Positions 26,150 to 35,909 are shown, counted from the stretch's first letter. The stretch: DNA of 64,000 nucleotides from Methylorubrum populi (GCF_002355515.1 NZ_AP014809.1:3434501-3498500), one strand, 5' to 3'. Program-made: numbers and translations. Notes: generated by a model not told the origin, from the sequence alone.

Positions 26150-26515
26150 ATGCGTGAGCGCCCGCACCGATCCGTGTCCGGCCGTGCGATCATCGGGATG
26201 ATCGCGCTCTACGCGCTCGTGTTCCAGGCTTTCCTGACGGTCCTCGCGCCCGCCGAGCCTCGCATCGATGGCCTCCTGTGCGCCGAGCACGCCGTGACCG
26301 GCGAGCCCGCCGGGGACGAGAGCCAGGCCTGCGGTCATCGCGCCTGCTGCATACAGGTCCAGGCCGCGAACCTCCTGCCGCCGTCACGGGTGGCCATTTC
26401 CCTCGCCGCGTGGCCGCCGCGCGCCGCACCGCTTACCCGGCGATCCGCCGAGTCGATCCACGCCCGCGCCCCGCCCGATCAGGGCATCAGCCCGCGAGGT
26501 CCGCCCACCGTCTGA
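26150..26515 (+). CDS. DUF2946-like exported small protein beside a TonB receptor
   Basis: 121 residues. A hydrophobic helix (AIIGMIALYALVFQAFLTVLAP) near the N-terminus is followed by LLCAEHAVTG and a second cysteine cluster ACGHRACCIQ, resembling the DUF2946 family that accompanies TonB-dependent metal (copper) receptors. The Cys/His pattern suggests metal handling in the periplasm, an inference. The next gene, 39 bases downstream, is a TonB-dependent receptor, supporting an operon. Confidence 0.65.
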   Translation: MRERPHRSVSGRAIIGMIALYALVFQAFLTVLAPAEPRIDGLLCAEHAVTGEPAGDESQACGHRACCIQVQAANLLPPSRVAISLAAWPPRAAPLTRRSAESIHARAPPDQGISPRGPPTV

Positions 26516-26554
26516 GCCGATCCCCTCGATCCCTCGGAGACGGACGTCGATTCC

Positions 26555-28906
26555 ATGCCATCGTTCTCGTCGGGCACCGCCGGCCTCGCTGCCGCGCGCC
26601 GTGCAGCTCGGCTCCTCGCCGCAACGCCCCTCATCGTGGCCGGCCCCGCCGCGGCGCAGCGCGCAGCCGATTCCGTGACCCTCGAAGAACTCGCCGTCAC
26701 CGGCGAGGGCGCACCGAAGGGGCAGGTGGCGGAGGGTCCCGGCACCGCCGGCCTCGGCGTTGCCGGCCCGCCGGGCGCGGCCCCCCTCGTCATCGAGCGT
26801 CCGGTCGGTCAGGTCGTCACCGCGGTGGGCCGCGAGGGAACCATCGCCAACCGCCCCGCCACCTCCATCGGCACGGTGCTGCTCGACAGTCCCGGCGTCA
26901 CGCTGCGCCAGGGCAATGGCGGCCGCGACGTGGTGATCTCGATCCGCGGCAACAACGCCCGCGCCACCGGCGTGACCCGCAACATGGTGGTGCTGGAGGA
27001 CGGCTTCCCCGTCACCCAGCCCGACGGCGCCTCCCGCTTCGATCTGGTCGATCCTCGCGCCTATGCGCGCATCGACGTGTTCCGCGGGCCGCAATCGGCC
27101 TTGTTCGGCAACTACGCCACCGGCGGGGCGCTGGCCTTCCGCACCCGTACCGGACGGGAGATCGACGGCTACGAGATCGGCGTCGATGCCGGCAGCTTCG
27201 GCTATCTCAGCCACTTCTTCACCGTCGGCGGCGTGAGCGGCCCGTTCGAGATCAGCCTGTTCGCCAGCGACGTGCGGGCCAACGGCTACCAGAACAACAG
27301 CTCCTACGACACGCAGACGGTCAACCTGCTGGCGAGCCACACGCCGACCCCCGACAACCGCTTCACCCTCAAGGTCATCAACAACGAGGTCACGGCCAAC
27401 GTCCCGGCCCGCGCCTCGCTCGACCAGTTCGGCATCAATCCCTACCAGCGCGGCTGCGGCGCGGCGGCGACGGCAGCCCCCGGCTGCACCACCTTCGGCC
27501 TGTTTGCGAACGGCGCCTTCGGCCCGCGCGTGCCGGTGACGGCGACGGAGGGCGCGTTCCGCCGCAACGACCGACGCACGATCATCGCCGGGCGCTGGGA
27601 GCACGACATCGACGCCCAGACCACGTGGCGGCTGCAGGTCGGCTTCGACGAGCGCAACTACAATCAACCGTTCTACACCACCGCCGGCCGGGGCAGCCTG
27701 CCCTCGTACTTCGTGCAGACCGATCTGACCCGGCGCGGCGAGCTGTTCGGCCTGCCGTCCGTCGGCTACGTCGCGCTCGCCTACAGTGCGGTGGACATCA
27801 CCGCCTCGGCCTTCAACCGGGCGCCCTATGGGGGAGCCCGCCTCGGCGCGCTCATCGGACTTCAGGACGCGGTGCAATCGAATCTCGGGGGACGGGCCCG
27901 ACTCGAAGTCGAACTCGCGCCGCAATGGACGGCGGTCGCCGGACTGAGCGCCGAGGACTCGAGCATCACCGGGCGCAATCGCACCTTCGCGACGAACGCC
28001 CTCGGCACGACATCGACCCTGGCCACGGCCGACCGCCGCTTCCTCAACGTCGCGCCGGAACTCGCCCTGGTCTACCGGCCGGACCCGGATTGGGCGCTAC
28101 GCGGACGCGTGGCCACGGGCTACGCCACGCCCTCCTTCTCGAGCCTGTTCGTGAACGCGACCGGACTTCCGGGCAACAACGCCGACCTGAAGACGCAGGA
28201 AAATCTCGGATTCGATCTCGGCATCGACGCCATCCCCTTCGAGGGTCTGCGGCTCAGCGTCACAGGCTTCTACGAGTTCTTCCACAACGAGTTCGTCACG
28301 CAGTCACCGGGCGCGGGCCTGCTGAACTACACCTTCAACGCGCCGGCCTCCGAGCATCGCGGCATCGAGGTCGGGGCGGAATGGACCTTCGCTCCGGGAT
28401 GGCGGGGCGTGCTGGCCTATACCTACGATGATCAGGTCTACACCGACTACGTCGAGCAGATCAGCGCCGGCAGCCTCACCGCGCGCTTCGACCGGACGGG
28501 CCACCGCATCCCCGGCGTGCCTGCCCATCAGATCCTCGCGCGGGTCGGCTACGACGTGCCGGCCGGGACGCTCGCCGGGCTCGGCGGCTTCGCCGAAATG
28601 GTGGCGCAGGATGGCTACTTCGTCGACAACGCCAATCTCCTGAAGGCGCCGGGCTTCGCGATTCTCAACCTCAACATCCACTATTCGGCCGCGCTGGCGA
28701 ACGGATATGCGCGGCGCATCGATCTCTACGGCGAGCTGCGCAACGTCCTCGATGCGGCCTATGTCGGCTCGGCCAACCCGCTGGCCAACACGATCAATGC
28801 CGCGACGGGTGCGCAGAACGGCCGTGCCGTGCTGGCCGGCACCACGGGCTCGATCTTCGCGGGCGCACCGCGGACCTTCGTGGCGGGAATGAGGCTGTCG
28901 TTCTGA
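26555..28906 (+). CDS. TonB-dependent outer membrane receptor
   Basis: 783 residues. Signal peptide (RLLAATPLIVAGPAAAQ), then a plug domain of about residues 65-200 (SIGTVLLDSPGVTLRQGNGGRDVVISIRGNN, then FRGPQSALFGNYATGGALAF), then a 22-strand-type barrel with repeated aromatic girdles. It ends in TFVAGMRLSF with terminal Phe, as required for BAM insertion. The ligand is unknown; the preceding DUF2946-like gene hints at copper or another metal complex. The region before the plug (VTLEELAVTGEGAPK) may be the TonB box. Confidence 0.95.
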   Translation: MPSFSSGTAGLAAARRAARLLAATPLIVAGPAAAQRAADSVTLEELAVTGEGAPKGQVAEGPGTAGLGVAGPPGAAPLVIERPVGQVVTAVGREGTIANRPATSIGTVLLDSPGVTLRQGNGGRDVVISIRGNNARATGVTRNMVVLEDGFPVTQPDGASRFDLVDPRAYARIDVFRGPQSALFGNYATGGALAFRTRTGREIDGYEIGVDAGSFGYLSHFFTVGGVSGPFEISLFASDVRANGYQNNSSYDTQTVNLLASHTPTPDNRFTLKVINNEVTANVPARASLDQFGINPYQRGCGAAATAAPGCTTFGLFANGAFGPRVPVTATEGAFRRNDRRTIIAGRWEHDIDAQTTWRLQVGFDERNYNQPFYTTAGRGSLPSYFVQTDLTRRGELFGLPSVGYVALAYSAVDITASAFNRAPYGGARLGALIGLQDAVQSNLGGRARLEVELAPQWTAVAGLSAEDSSITGRNRTFATNALGTTSTLATADRRFLNVAPELALVYRPDPDWALRGRVATGYATPSFSSLFVNATGLPGNNADLKTQENLGFDLGIDAIPFEGLRLSVTGFYEFFHNEFVTQSPGAGLLNYTFNAPASEHRGIEVGAEWTFAPGWRGVLAYTYDDQVYTDYVEQISAGSLTARFDRTGHRIPGVPAHQILARVGYDVPAGTLAGLGGFAEMVAQDGYFVDNANLLKAPGFAILNLNIHYSAALANGYARRIDLYGELRNVLDAAYVGSANPLANTINAATGAQNGRAVLAGTTGSIFAGAPRTFVAGMRLSF

Positions 28907-28942
28907 GAGAGGCAGGGGCAGGCTTCGCACCTGCCAGCGATG

Positions 28943-29890
28943 TCACGCATCCGCCGCGGGCAATGGATCGAGGCCGGTGGAGTACTCCGCCCGGCTTCCA
29001 AGCAGTTGCGCCTGAAGCGCCGCGACCCGCAGGGCCGATCGGGCGTGCCTGGGCGAGACGGGCCGGGAAGGCGCCATTCCCCGTTTGACGGCCAGCAGTT
29101 CCGGGTCGCCCCAGCGTTCAAGCAGGGCCTGGAAGGACGCGTGACGGGCCGGATCGAACGCGATCCGGCGACCCGTGGCGTCCTTGTAGGGGTGGGGCGG
29201 GTGAAGCCCACCGCAGGGCACGAAGCCGTCGGGGATCGGAGCCGTCGCCGCATGGGTACGCCCGGCCCGCAGGAGCTGCGGCAGAACGCGGGTGCACGGT
29301 CCTTCCGGGCTCATCTCGCCCGGGCCGGGGATCGGCGCGTAGACCTCGATCCGCCCGATCCGCGCACGGAACACACGGTGCGGGCACATCGCCACGAGCC
29401 GGGGACCGATCGGGTTGTCCGCCGCGAAGAGGGGCTTTCCGGCGCCCGCGCGCAGGCAGGCGATGACCTCCGGGTCATGCGCGCGCAAGCAGGCGTCGGC
29501 GGCGCGCAATCCGAGCCCGAGATCGAACAGGATCGCCGCGCGATCCTCCGCGCGGGCCGCCTCCCGGTCGGGGCCGAGTTCGGTCACGGTCGTCCGTCCG
29601 CCCATGGCGCAGGCGGAGGCCGGCAAGCAGAGCGCCACGGCGTGATTGTAGCCGCCGGAAAAGCCGGTCTCGTAGGCGACGGGCCTGAGATCGGCGGTTG
29701 GTGTCAGGGCAATCGCACCGCGTGCGGTGGCGAACCCCAGGCGCGCGTCGGGCAGGGGGCGCACCGCCTCCCCCGGCGCGCGCATGAACTCGGCCAGCGC
29801 GCCGAAGCTGCCGAGGCTCCAGGCCGTGTCGGGATCGGTCAGGGCCTCGCGCAGGAGCGCCGCGACCGCGGCTGCGCCGGCCGGCGCCAT
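28943..29890 (-). CDS. Conserved hypothetical protein (about 315 residues)
   Basis: A soluble protein with no signal peptide. The N-terminal segment (VAALLREALTDPDTAWSLGSFGALAEFMR) is helical. Later segments include RLGFATARGAIALTPTADLRPVAYE, GLHPPHPYKDATGRRIAFDP and FQALLERWGDPELLAVKRG. A candidate Cys pair is CLPASACAMGG. No family is recognised with confidence. An in-frame GTG immediately upstream (29893) is an alternative start. The gene precedes guaA convergently placed repeats are absent; spacing to the guaA stop is about 30 bases. Confidence 0.7.
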   Translation of the reverse strand: MAPAGAAAVAALLREALTDPDTAWSLGSFGALAEFMRAPGEAVRPLPDARLGFATARGAIALTPTADLRPVAYETGFSGGYNHAVALCLPASACAMGGRTTVTELGPDREAARAEDRAAILFDLGLGLRAADACLRAHDPEVIACLRAGAGKPLFAADNPIGPRLVAMCPHRVFRARIGRIEVYAPIPGPGEMSPEGPCTRVLPQLLRAGRTHAATAPIPDGFVPCGGLHPPHPYKDATGRRIAFDPARHASFQALLERWGDPELLAVKRGMAPSRPVSPRHARSALRVAALQAQLLGSRAEYSTGLDPLPAADA

Positions 29891-29921
29891 CACCCGGCCC
29901 GCAATCCTGCCCGGATGCGCC

Positions 29922-31487
29922 TCACTCCCACTCGATCGTGCCGGGCGGCTTCGAGGTGATGTCGTAGGTCACCCGGTTGATGCCCTTCACCTCGTTGATG
30001 ATCCGCGTGGCGACGCGGCCGAGGAAGGCCATGTCGAACGGGTAGAAGTCGGCGGTCATGCCGTCGACCGAGGTGACGGCGCGGAGCGCACAGACATGGT
30101 CGTAGGTGCGCCCGTCGCCCATCACGCCGACGGTCTTGACCGGCAGGATCACCGCGAAGGCCTGCCAGATCGTGTCGTACAGGCCGGCCTGCCGGATCTC
30201 GTCGAGATAGATCGCATCGGCCTTGCGAAGGGCCTCCAGCTTCTCGCGGGTGATCATGCCGGGGCAGCGGATGGCGAGGCCGGGACCGGGGAAGGGGTGG
30301 CGGCCGACGAAGGCCTCGGGCAGGCCGAGCTCACGGCCCAGCAGCCGCACCTCGTCCTTGAACAGCTCGCGCAGGGGCTCGACGAGGCGCATGTTCATGC
30401 GCTCGGGCAGGCCGCCGACATTGTGGTGGCTCTTGATCGTCACCGATGGGCCGCCGGAGAACGAGACGCTCTCGATCACGTCCGGATAGAGCGTGCCCTG
30501 GGCGAGGAAGGCGGCGCCGCCGATCTTCTTGGCCTCGGCCTCGAACACGTCGATGAACAGGCGGCCGATCGTCTTGCGCTTGACCTCCGGGTCGTCGACG
30601 CCTTCGAGCGCGCCGATGAACAGGTCCTGCGCCTCAACGTGGACGAGGGGGATGTTGTAGTGGTCGCGGAACAGGCGGACCACCTCCTCGCCCTCGCCGA
30701 GGCGCATCAGGCCGTGATCGACGAAGACGCAGGTGAGCTGATCGCCGATCGCCTCGTGGATCAGCACCGCCGCGACCGAGGAATCGACGCCGCCAGACAG
30801 GCCGCAGATGACCTTTTCCTTGCCGACCTGCTCGCGGATCTTGGCGATCGCCTCCTCGCGGTAGGTGCCCATGGTCCAGTCGCCGGAGCAGCCGGCGATG
30901 TCGCGCACGAAGTTGCGGATCAGCAGGGCGCCGTGGGGCGTGTGGTGGACCTCCGGGTGGAACTGCACCGCATAGTAGTGGCGAGCCTCGTCGGCTACGG
31001 CGGCGAAAGGAGCGTTTCGCGAGAGCGCGATGGTGGTGAACCCGTCCGGCAGCTTGGTGACGCGGTCACCGTGGCTCATCCAGACCGGATACTTCTCGCC
31101 GACATGCCAGACGCCCTTGAACAGCGGCGAGTCGGACAGGATCTCGACCTCGGCCCGGCCGAACTCGGCATGATGACCGCCCTCGACCTCGCCGCCGAGC
31201 TGGGCGGCCATGGTCTGCTGGCCGTAGCAGATGCCGAAGACCGGCACGCCGGCTTCGAAGATCTTCTGCGGGGCGCGCGGCGAGAGATCCGTCGTCACCG
31301 ATTCCGGTCCACCCGACAGGATCACGCCCTTGGGCCGATGCTCGTCGAAGGCGGCATCGGCTTTCGTGAACGGCACGATCTCGCAATAGACGCCCTCCTC
31401 ACGCACACGGCGGGCGATGAGCTGCGTCACCTGGGAGCCGAAATCGACGATCAGGATCTTGTCGTGGTGGGACGTGTCGATGGTCAT
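29922..31487 (-). CDS. guaA: GMP synthase (glutamine-hydrolysing)
   Basis: 521 residues. It converts XMP, ATP and glutamine to GMP. The class I glutaminase domain has nucleophile Cys87 in [11 protein letters not shown] and His/Glu in [11 protein letters not shown]. The ATP-pyrophosphatase domain has P-loop [14 protein letters not shown]. The dimerisation domain ends with the typical [18 protein letters not shown]. It complements guaB at 38552, so both GMP-branch enzymes lie in this window though far apart. Confidence 0.98.
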   Translation of the reverse strand: MTIDTSHHDKILIVDFGSQVTQLIARRVREEGVYCEIVPFTKADAAFDEHRPKGVILSGGPESVTTDLSPRAPQKIFEAGVPVFGICYGQQTMAAQLGGEVEGGHHAEFGRAEVEILSDSPLFKGVWHVGEKYPVWMSHGDRVTKLPDGFTTIALSRNAPFAAVADEARHYYAVQFHPEVHHTPHGALLIRNFVRDIAGCSGDWTMGTYREEAIAKIREQVGKEKVICGLSGGVDSSVAAVLIHEAIGDQLTCVFVDHGLMRLGEGEEVVRLFRDHYNIPLVHVEAQDLFIGALEGVDDPEVKRKTIGRLFIDVFEAEAKKIGGAAFLAQGTLYPDVIESVSFSGGPSVTIKSHHNVGGLPERMNMRLVEPLRELFKDEVRLLGRELGLPEAFVGRHPFPGPGLAIRCPGMITREKLEALRKADAIYLDEIRQAGLYDTIWQAFAVILPVKTVGVMGDGRTYDHVCALRAVTSVDGMTADFYPFDMAFLGRVATRIINEVKGINRVTYDITSKPPGTIEWE

Positions 31488-31656
31488 GCTGCCTCGGGCC
31501 TTCTGCGATACCGGTTAGACGAGGCCTCGGGACGGCGCAACGCGCGCGGTGTCGGGGGGCACATGCGGCGGCCCTCAGGTCGCGGCCGTTAATCTCACGT
31601 TCACGATTTCGGGGCGACACGGCACACCCCTCGAAACGGACAGGAGCCATCCGACC

Positions 31657-31884
31657 ATGAGAGCTGCCCTCTTCGGAATCGCCGTCACGATCGCAGGTTT
31701 CGGCGCTGCCGCGCCGGCCCAGGCCCTTCCTCTTTCCGGTGCCGCTCCGCTCACGGACGGCCTCTTCCAGCAGGCCCAATACAGCCGCCGCGTCATCCGC
31801 GGCCCGCGCTGCAAGACCGTCGTCACCAAGCGCCGCGGCCGGTTCGGCCGGGTGGTGATCACCCGCGAGCGCCGCTGCTTCTGA
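31657..31884 (+). CDS. Small secreted cationic protein (75 residues)
   Basis: Signal peptide MRAALFGIAVTIAGFGAAAPAQA, then a short mature chain rich in Arg/Lys (SRRVIRGPRCKTVVTKRRGRFGRVV) with two cysteines that could form a disulfide. AGGAG lies 10 bases before the ATG. It is followed by a strong terminator. Small basic Cys-containing exported proteins like this are common in methylobacteria, but no function is known. Confidence 0.75.
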   Translation: MRAALFGIAVTIAGFGAAAPAQALPLSGAAPLTDGLFQQAQYSRRVIRGPRCKTVVTKRRGRFGRVVITRERRCF

Positions 31885-31912
31885 TCCGGGCCACCCGATC
31901 GGAGAATGCGAG

Positions 31913-31940
31913 CGGCCCCCGGAGACGGGGGCCGTTTTTT
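31913..31940 (+). terminator. Terminator after the small cationic protein gene
   Basis: A 9-bp GC stem (31913-31921 with 31926-31934, loop GAGA) followed by TTTTTT. Its T-run also supplies two bases of the stop codon of the convergent esterase gene (TTA at 31939-31941). Confidence 0.92.
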
Positions 31941-32967
31941 ATGACTTCAACAGGCCGTGGCCCCGCATCCAGGCCATGAACAGGGCGGGCCATGCCGCCG
32001 CCGGGCTTCCCGGCACGCCGAGCCCGAAGCCGTGGCCGCCGCGCTCGAACAGGTGCATCTCCGCCGGCACCTGCGCCGCCCGAAGGGCCGCGTACATCAG
32101 TAGGGGATGGTCGGTGACGGCGATCCGGTCGTCGGAGGCCTGGACCATGAAGACCGGCGGCGTGCGCGCGTTGACCTGAACCTCCACCGAGTACGCCCGC
32201 CGCCGCGCGTCGGGCGGATCGTCGCCGACGAGCACCCGACGGCTCGACATGGTCCGGTCGAACGGCGCCCGCATGGTGATGATCGGATAGATCAATCCGG
32301 CGAAGGAGGGGCGGGCGCTGAGACCGTCCGCGTCGTCGAGGTCGTCGTAGAGATCCTGCTCGGCGTCGGTCGCGGTCACGCCCATCAGATGGCCGCCGGC
32401 GGAGAAGCCGAGCACGCCGACCCGGTCTGGGTCGAGGCCGTACTCTTCCGCCTTCCAGCGAATGAGGCGCATGGCGCGCTGCGCATCCTGGCGCGGCGCG
32501 TCCGGGCCGTCGCGCCATTCCTCGCTCGGAAGCCGGTAGACCAGCACGAAGGCGGTGATCCCGGCGCGCGCCAGCCATTGCCCGACCGGCAGCCCCTCGT
32601 TGCCGATGTCGATGCGCAGATAGCCGCCGCCCGCCGCGATCAGAACGCCGGCCCCGTTCGGGCGCTCGGGTCGTATGACGAGAAGGCAGGGGCGCGCCAC
32701 CGCGGTGATGACGCCGGTCAGGGTTTCGTCGAACCGGTATTCCGAGCGGTACGGCCCGCCGCCGCCGGGCGGCAGGTCCGGCCAAAGGTCGATGACTTCG
32801 AGGTCCGAGCCGGGCGCGGATTTCGGCAGAGGCTGGACGACGTCGCCGGTCTGCGGACGCAACGGAAGCCGGAGGGCCGGGCGCGCGTCGGGCTGCTGCG
32901 CCCGCGCGCCGGCCCCGGCGAGAACCGTCGCCGTCCCCGCGAGGAGGGCGCGCCGGTGAAGCGTCAT
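31939..32967 (-). CDS. Exported alpha/beta hydrolase (esterase)
   Basis: 342 residues. N-terminal export signal MTLHRRALLAGTATVLAGAG (Tat-like RR). The nucleophile elbow is GFSAGGH with Ser189; acid in VQASDDRIA; catalytic His in ERGGHGFGLG. A glycine-rich oxyanion-like segment IAAGGGY precedes. It resembles acetylxylan esterase/BD-FAE type enzymes. GAGGCC precedes the ATG. It probably hydrolyses small esters in the periplasm; the substrate is unknown. Confidence 0.9.
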   Translation of the reverse strand: MTLHRRALLAGTATVLAGAGARAQQPDARPALRLPLRPQTGDVVQPLPKSAPGSDLEVIDLWPDLPPGGGGPYRSEYRFDETLTGVITAVARPCLLVIRPERPNGAGVLIAAGGGYLRIDIGNEGLPVGQWLARAGITAFVLVYRLPSEEWRDGPDAPRQDAQRAMRLIRWKAEEYGLDPDRVGVLGFSAGGHLMGVTATDAEQDLYDDLDDADGLSARPSFAGLIYPIITMRAPFDRTMSSRRVLVGDDPPDARRRAYSVEVQVNARTPPVFMVQASDDRIAVTDHPLLMYAALRAAQVPAEMHLFERGGHGFGLGVPGSPAAAWPALFMAWMRGHGLLKS

Positions 32968-33102
32968 GGTTGCGGCCTCGCCGTCATCGAAACTCCCGCC
33001 GCGGCACCGCGCAGGAATCTCGTCCGTGACGGCAGCCCCCGCGTGTCCCGCACGCGGCTCCCCGGGACAACGGCGAAGGCGCGCGACCGATCCGGCTCCG
33101 GA

Positions 33103-34395
33103 TCAGCTTTTGCGTGTCATCGTCGCGACATAGAAGCCGTCGGTCCCGGTCAGCGCCGGGCTCATCTGGATGCCGCGCACCGTCCGGCGGACCTTGGCAT
33201 CGAGGCCGGGGACGGAGGCGAGATCGGTCGCGACCGCCTCGATCGCGCCGCCTCCACGGCGGAGCAGGCCCTCCACGGCGGCGTCGTTCTCCTCGGGCAG
33301 GAGGGAGCAGGTGACGTAGACGAGGTGTCCGCCGGGCCGCAGGAGACGGGCCGCGCGGTCGAGCACCTCGGCCTGTTCGGCGATCCGGCCGGCGAGACTG
33401 CCCGGCCGCAGCCGCCACTTGGCGTCGGGGTTTCGGCGCCATGTGCCCGTGCCCGTGCAGGGCGCATCGACCAGCACTCGATCGACCGTGCCGTCGAGAT
33501 CGGCCAGAACGTCGGCGCGCGCCTTGCCGGTGCGCGGGGTGCGCACCTCGACCTGCGCGCCTGAGCGGCGCAGGCGCTCGTGGATCGGGGCGAGCCGGCG
33601 CGGATCGGCATCGGTGGCGATGAGCCGCGCGGCATTGCCGGTGATCGCGGCGAGCGCCAGCGACTTGCCGCCTCCGCCAGCGCAGAGATCGACGATCGTC
33701 TCGCCCGGCTTCGCCGCCGCGAGCAGGCTGGCGATCTGGGAACCCTCGTCCTGGATCTCGAACCCGCCCTCCAGAAAGAGGGGATCGACGTGCAGCGCGG
33801 GCCCGCGTCCATCTTCGCCTAGGGGGATGCGCAGCCCGAGCGGCGAGAGCGGCGTCGCCTCGGGCGAGAGATCCGCGAGCGCCTCGAGCGCGGCGTCGCG
33901 ACTCAGCTTCAGGCTGTTGGCGCGGATGTCGAGCGGCGCCCGCCGCCCGAGCGCCCGCAATTCGGGCAGCAGCGCGTCACCGAACAGGTCCGTCAACGAC
34001 GGCAGCACGAAGGCCGGCGCATCGCCGGCGACCTCGGGCGGGGCCTCGGCGAGGCTTCCCTCCGCCAGCCGCTTCCGCTCGTCCTCGGTCAGGGGAGGGG
34101 GGGCGAAGCGCGCGCCGTCGAACAGCGAGGCGATGCTCGGCTCGGCCAGCCCGCGCTGCAGGCGCAGCATGCCGATGAGGATGGCGCGGCCGGTCTCCCC
34201 GCCCATGATCCAGGTGGCGGAGGCCCGGCGGCGCAACCCATCATAGACGAGGCTCGCGATCGCGGCGCGGTCGCCGGAGCCGGCGAAGCGGTGGGCGAGG
34301 CCCCAATCCTTGAGGGCGTCGGCGGCGGGGCGGCGGCGCCCGGCGATGTCGTCCAGGATCTCGATGGCGGCGGAGAGTCGGGCGGAGGGGGTCAG
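33103..34395 (-). CDS. rsmB: RsmB/NOP-family rRNA (cytosine-5) methyltransferase, probable CTG start
   Basis: 430 residues from a CTG codon. AdoMet motif: ETIVDLCAGGGGKSLALAA. Two catalytic cysteines: DAPCTGTGTWRRNP and VTCSLLPEEN. The N-terminal NusB-like RNA-binding part (TPSARLSAAIEILDDI, ADALKDWGLAHRFAGSGDRAA) is clearly homologous but lies upstream of any ATG, GTG or TTG in frame; the first TTG is at 34236. GGAG at 34402-34405 is 6 bases before the CTG, and the next upstream in-frame stop is about 70 bases away. The family usually has about 430 residues. Confidence 0.88.
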   Translation of the reverse strand: MTPSARLSAAIEILDDIAGRRRPAADALKDWGLAHRFAGSGDRAAIASLVYDGLRRRASATWIMGGETGRAILIGMLRLQRGLAEPSIASLFDGARFAPPPLTEDERKRLAEGSLAEAPPEVAGDAPAFVLPSLTDLFGDALLPELRALGRRAPLDIRANSLKLSRDAALEALADLSPEATPLSPLGLRIPLGEDGRGPALHVDPLFLEGGFEIQDEGSQIASLLAAAKPGETIVDLCAGGGGKSLALAAITGNAARLIATDADPRRLAPIHERLRRSGAQVEVRTPRTGKARADVLADLDGTVDRVLVDAPCTGTGTWRRNPDAKWRLRPGSLAGRIAEQAEVLDRAARLLRPGGHLVYVTCSLLPEENDAAVEGLLRRGGGAIEAVATDLASVPGLDAKVRRTVRGIQMSPALTGTDGFYVATMTRKS

Positions 34396-34549
34396 GATCG
34401 GCTCCGGAAACGTTTCGTTAAACTTGCCACCGTGCGGCCACGCTTGGACCTGCGGCCCGACACGTTACGGCCGAGCTTCCGGCTCTTTGGCCGTCCAGAA
34501 CGGCACGATGGCCCCGTCCGTCAAGGACATGTGAGGAAAGGACCCTCGG

Positions 34550-34738
34550 ATGCCGTCCCTGAAGCCGATTCTGAACCCGGTCGTCTGCGCCGGCCTGCTT
34601 GCACTCACGCTCGCCGCCTGTTCCACCGCCCCGGCGGCGCCCGCCCTCGATCCGGTGCCGCCGCCGGCGCCCCGCCCCGACGCCAAGACGCAGCTCGAAT
34701 ACGGCAACCCGCCGCCGCTGCGTTCCGGCCGCTACTGA
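34550..34738 (+). CDS. Small lipoprotein (62 residues)
   Basis: A type II signal peptide with lipobox LAAC (MPSLKPILNPVVCAGLLALT, then LAACSTAPAA). The mature part is a short Pro/Ala-rich linker ending LEYGNPPPLRSGRY, which resembles other small alphaproteobacterial lipoproteins ending in YGNPP...GRY. AGGAAAGGA precedes the ATG. The role is unknown. Confidence 0.78.
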   Translation: MPSLKPILNPVVCAGLLALTLAACSTAPAAPALDPVPPPAPRPDAKTQLEYGNPPPLRSGRY

Positions 34739-34760
34739 GACGGCGGGTCAGCGGGGCGGC

Positions 34761-35699
34761 TCAGGCCGCCTCGCGGGCACGCCGGTGCTCGTAGGCCTTG
34801 AGGTGCGTCAGCACGCGTTCGAGTGCCGGCGTCTCCACGCCCCGGGCTCGCCCGCGCTCGATCAGGTCGCCGATGATGTGATCGGCTTCGATGCGGGCAC
34901 CCCCTTCGATGTCGCGCAGCATCGAGGCGGTCATCGCCGAGCCCTCCGCCGTCAGCATCTTGCGGGCCCCGGCGAAGACCTTCTCACGGGCGGCGTTGCC
35001 GTTGGCGCCGGCCACCGCCTGGCATTCGTCGTGCAGCGCCTCGATGAAGGCCCGGCCGCCGGGCGCCGCGACGATGTCGCCGAGTGCCGCCCGCATCAGG
35101 GTCGTCGATCCGGCCAGCGTCGCGAGGAAGACCCACTTCTCCCACATCTCCAGAAGAATCCTGTCGCTGGCGCGCGGCTGGAACCGCACGCCCTCCATCT
35201 GCGCCTCGATGCGCCCGATCCGCTCGGAGCGCGTGCCGTCGCGCTCACCGTAGGTCAGGCTGTGCAGGTCGGTCATCTGCCGGATCGCGCCGTCCCCGGT
35301 CAGCGTCGCGACGATGGCGCAGCTGCCTCCCAGCACCTTGTCGGCGCCGAAGGCCCGGTCCAGCACATCGAGATGGCGCAGGCCGTTGAGGATCGGCAGC
35401 ACCGCCGTGCCGGCTCCGACGGCGGGCGCGACATCCGCCACCGCCGCATCGAGGTCGTAGGCCTTGGCGGAGAGGAGAACGAGGTCGAACGGACCGGCGC
35501 CGGCGAGCCGGTCGGCCGTCACCGTCTGCGGGCTCGCGATGTGCAGATCGCCCACCGGGCTGAGCACCCGCAGGCCGTTCGTCGCCAGCCGCTCGGCACG
35601 CGCCGGGCGCACGAGGAAGGTCACGTCCCGCCCGACTTCCGCGAGCCGCGCCCCGAAATAGCCGCCGGTCGCGCCGGCCCCGACCACGAGAATCCGCAT
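34761..35699 (-). CDS. panE: 2-dehydropantoate 2-reductase (ketopantoate reductase family)
   Basis: 312 residues. Rossmann motif RILVVGAGATGGYFGARLAE for NADPH. The catalytic Lys/Asn region LSAKAYDLDAAVADVAPAV and GIRH-type segment LNGLRHLDVLD. C-terminal ApbA domain with DRILLEMWEKWVFLATLAGSTTLMRAALG and GARIEADHIIGDLIERG. The enzyme reduces ketopantoate to pantoate for coenzyme A, though many paralogues of this family act on other 2-oxoacids. The longer frame to 35753 has no better start. Confidence 0.9.
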   Translation of the reverse strand: MRILVVGAGATGGYFGARLAEVGRDVTFLVRPARAERLATNGLRVLSPVGDLHIASPQTVTADRLAGAGPFDLVLLSAKAYDLDAAVADVAPAVGAGTAVLPILNGLRHLDVLDRAFGADKVLGGSCAIVATLTGDGAIRQMTDLHSLTYGERDGTRSERIGRIEAQMEGVRFQPRASDRILLEMWEKWVFLATLAGSTTLMRAALGDIVAAPGGRAFIEALHDECQAVAGANGNAAREKVFAGARKMLTAEGSAMTASMLRDIEGGARIEADHIIGDLIERGRARGVETPALERVLTHLKAYEHRRAREAA

Positions 35700-35909
35700 C
35701 GTCCTTCCCCTTTCGCTGGCCTCCCACATACAGCGAAGCCCGGCGCCCCGCACCCCGCCGGCTTAGCGATCCGGTCATCAGCTTTCGCGATGGACCGACG
35801 GGCGCACTGAACAGAACTGGAGTCGCGATCGCGCTGCGGTTAAGCTTGTCTCACCAGACGGCCCCTGCATTCCGCACCGGCGATTGCTGGCTTTCAGCGG
35901 ATTTCGTCC

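Noticed and set aside
29727..31592. Plus-strand ORF of 621 codons opposite guaA
   Set aside because: Mirror frame of a highly conserved enzyme; composition is typical of antisense GC-rich ORFs.
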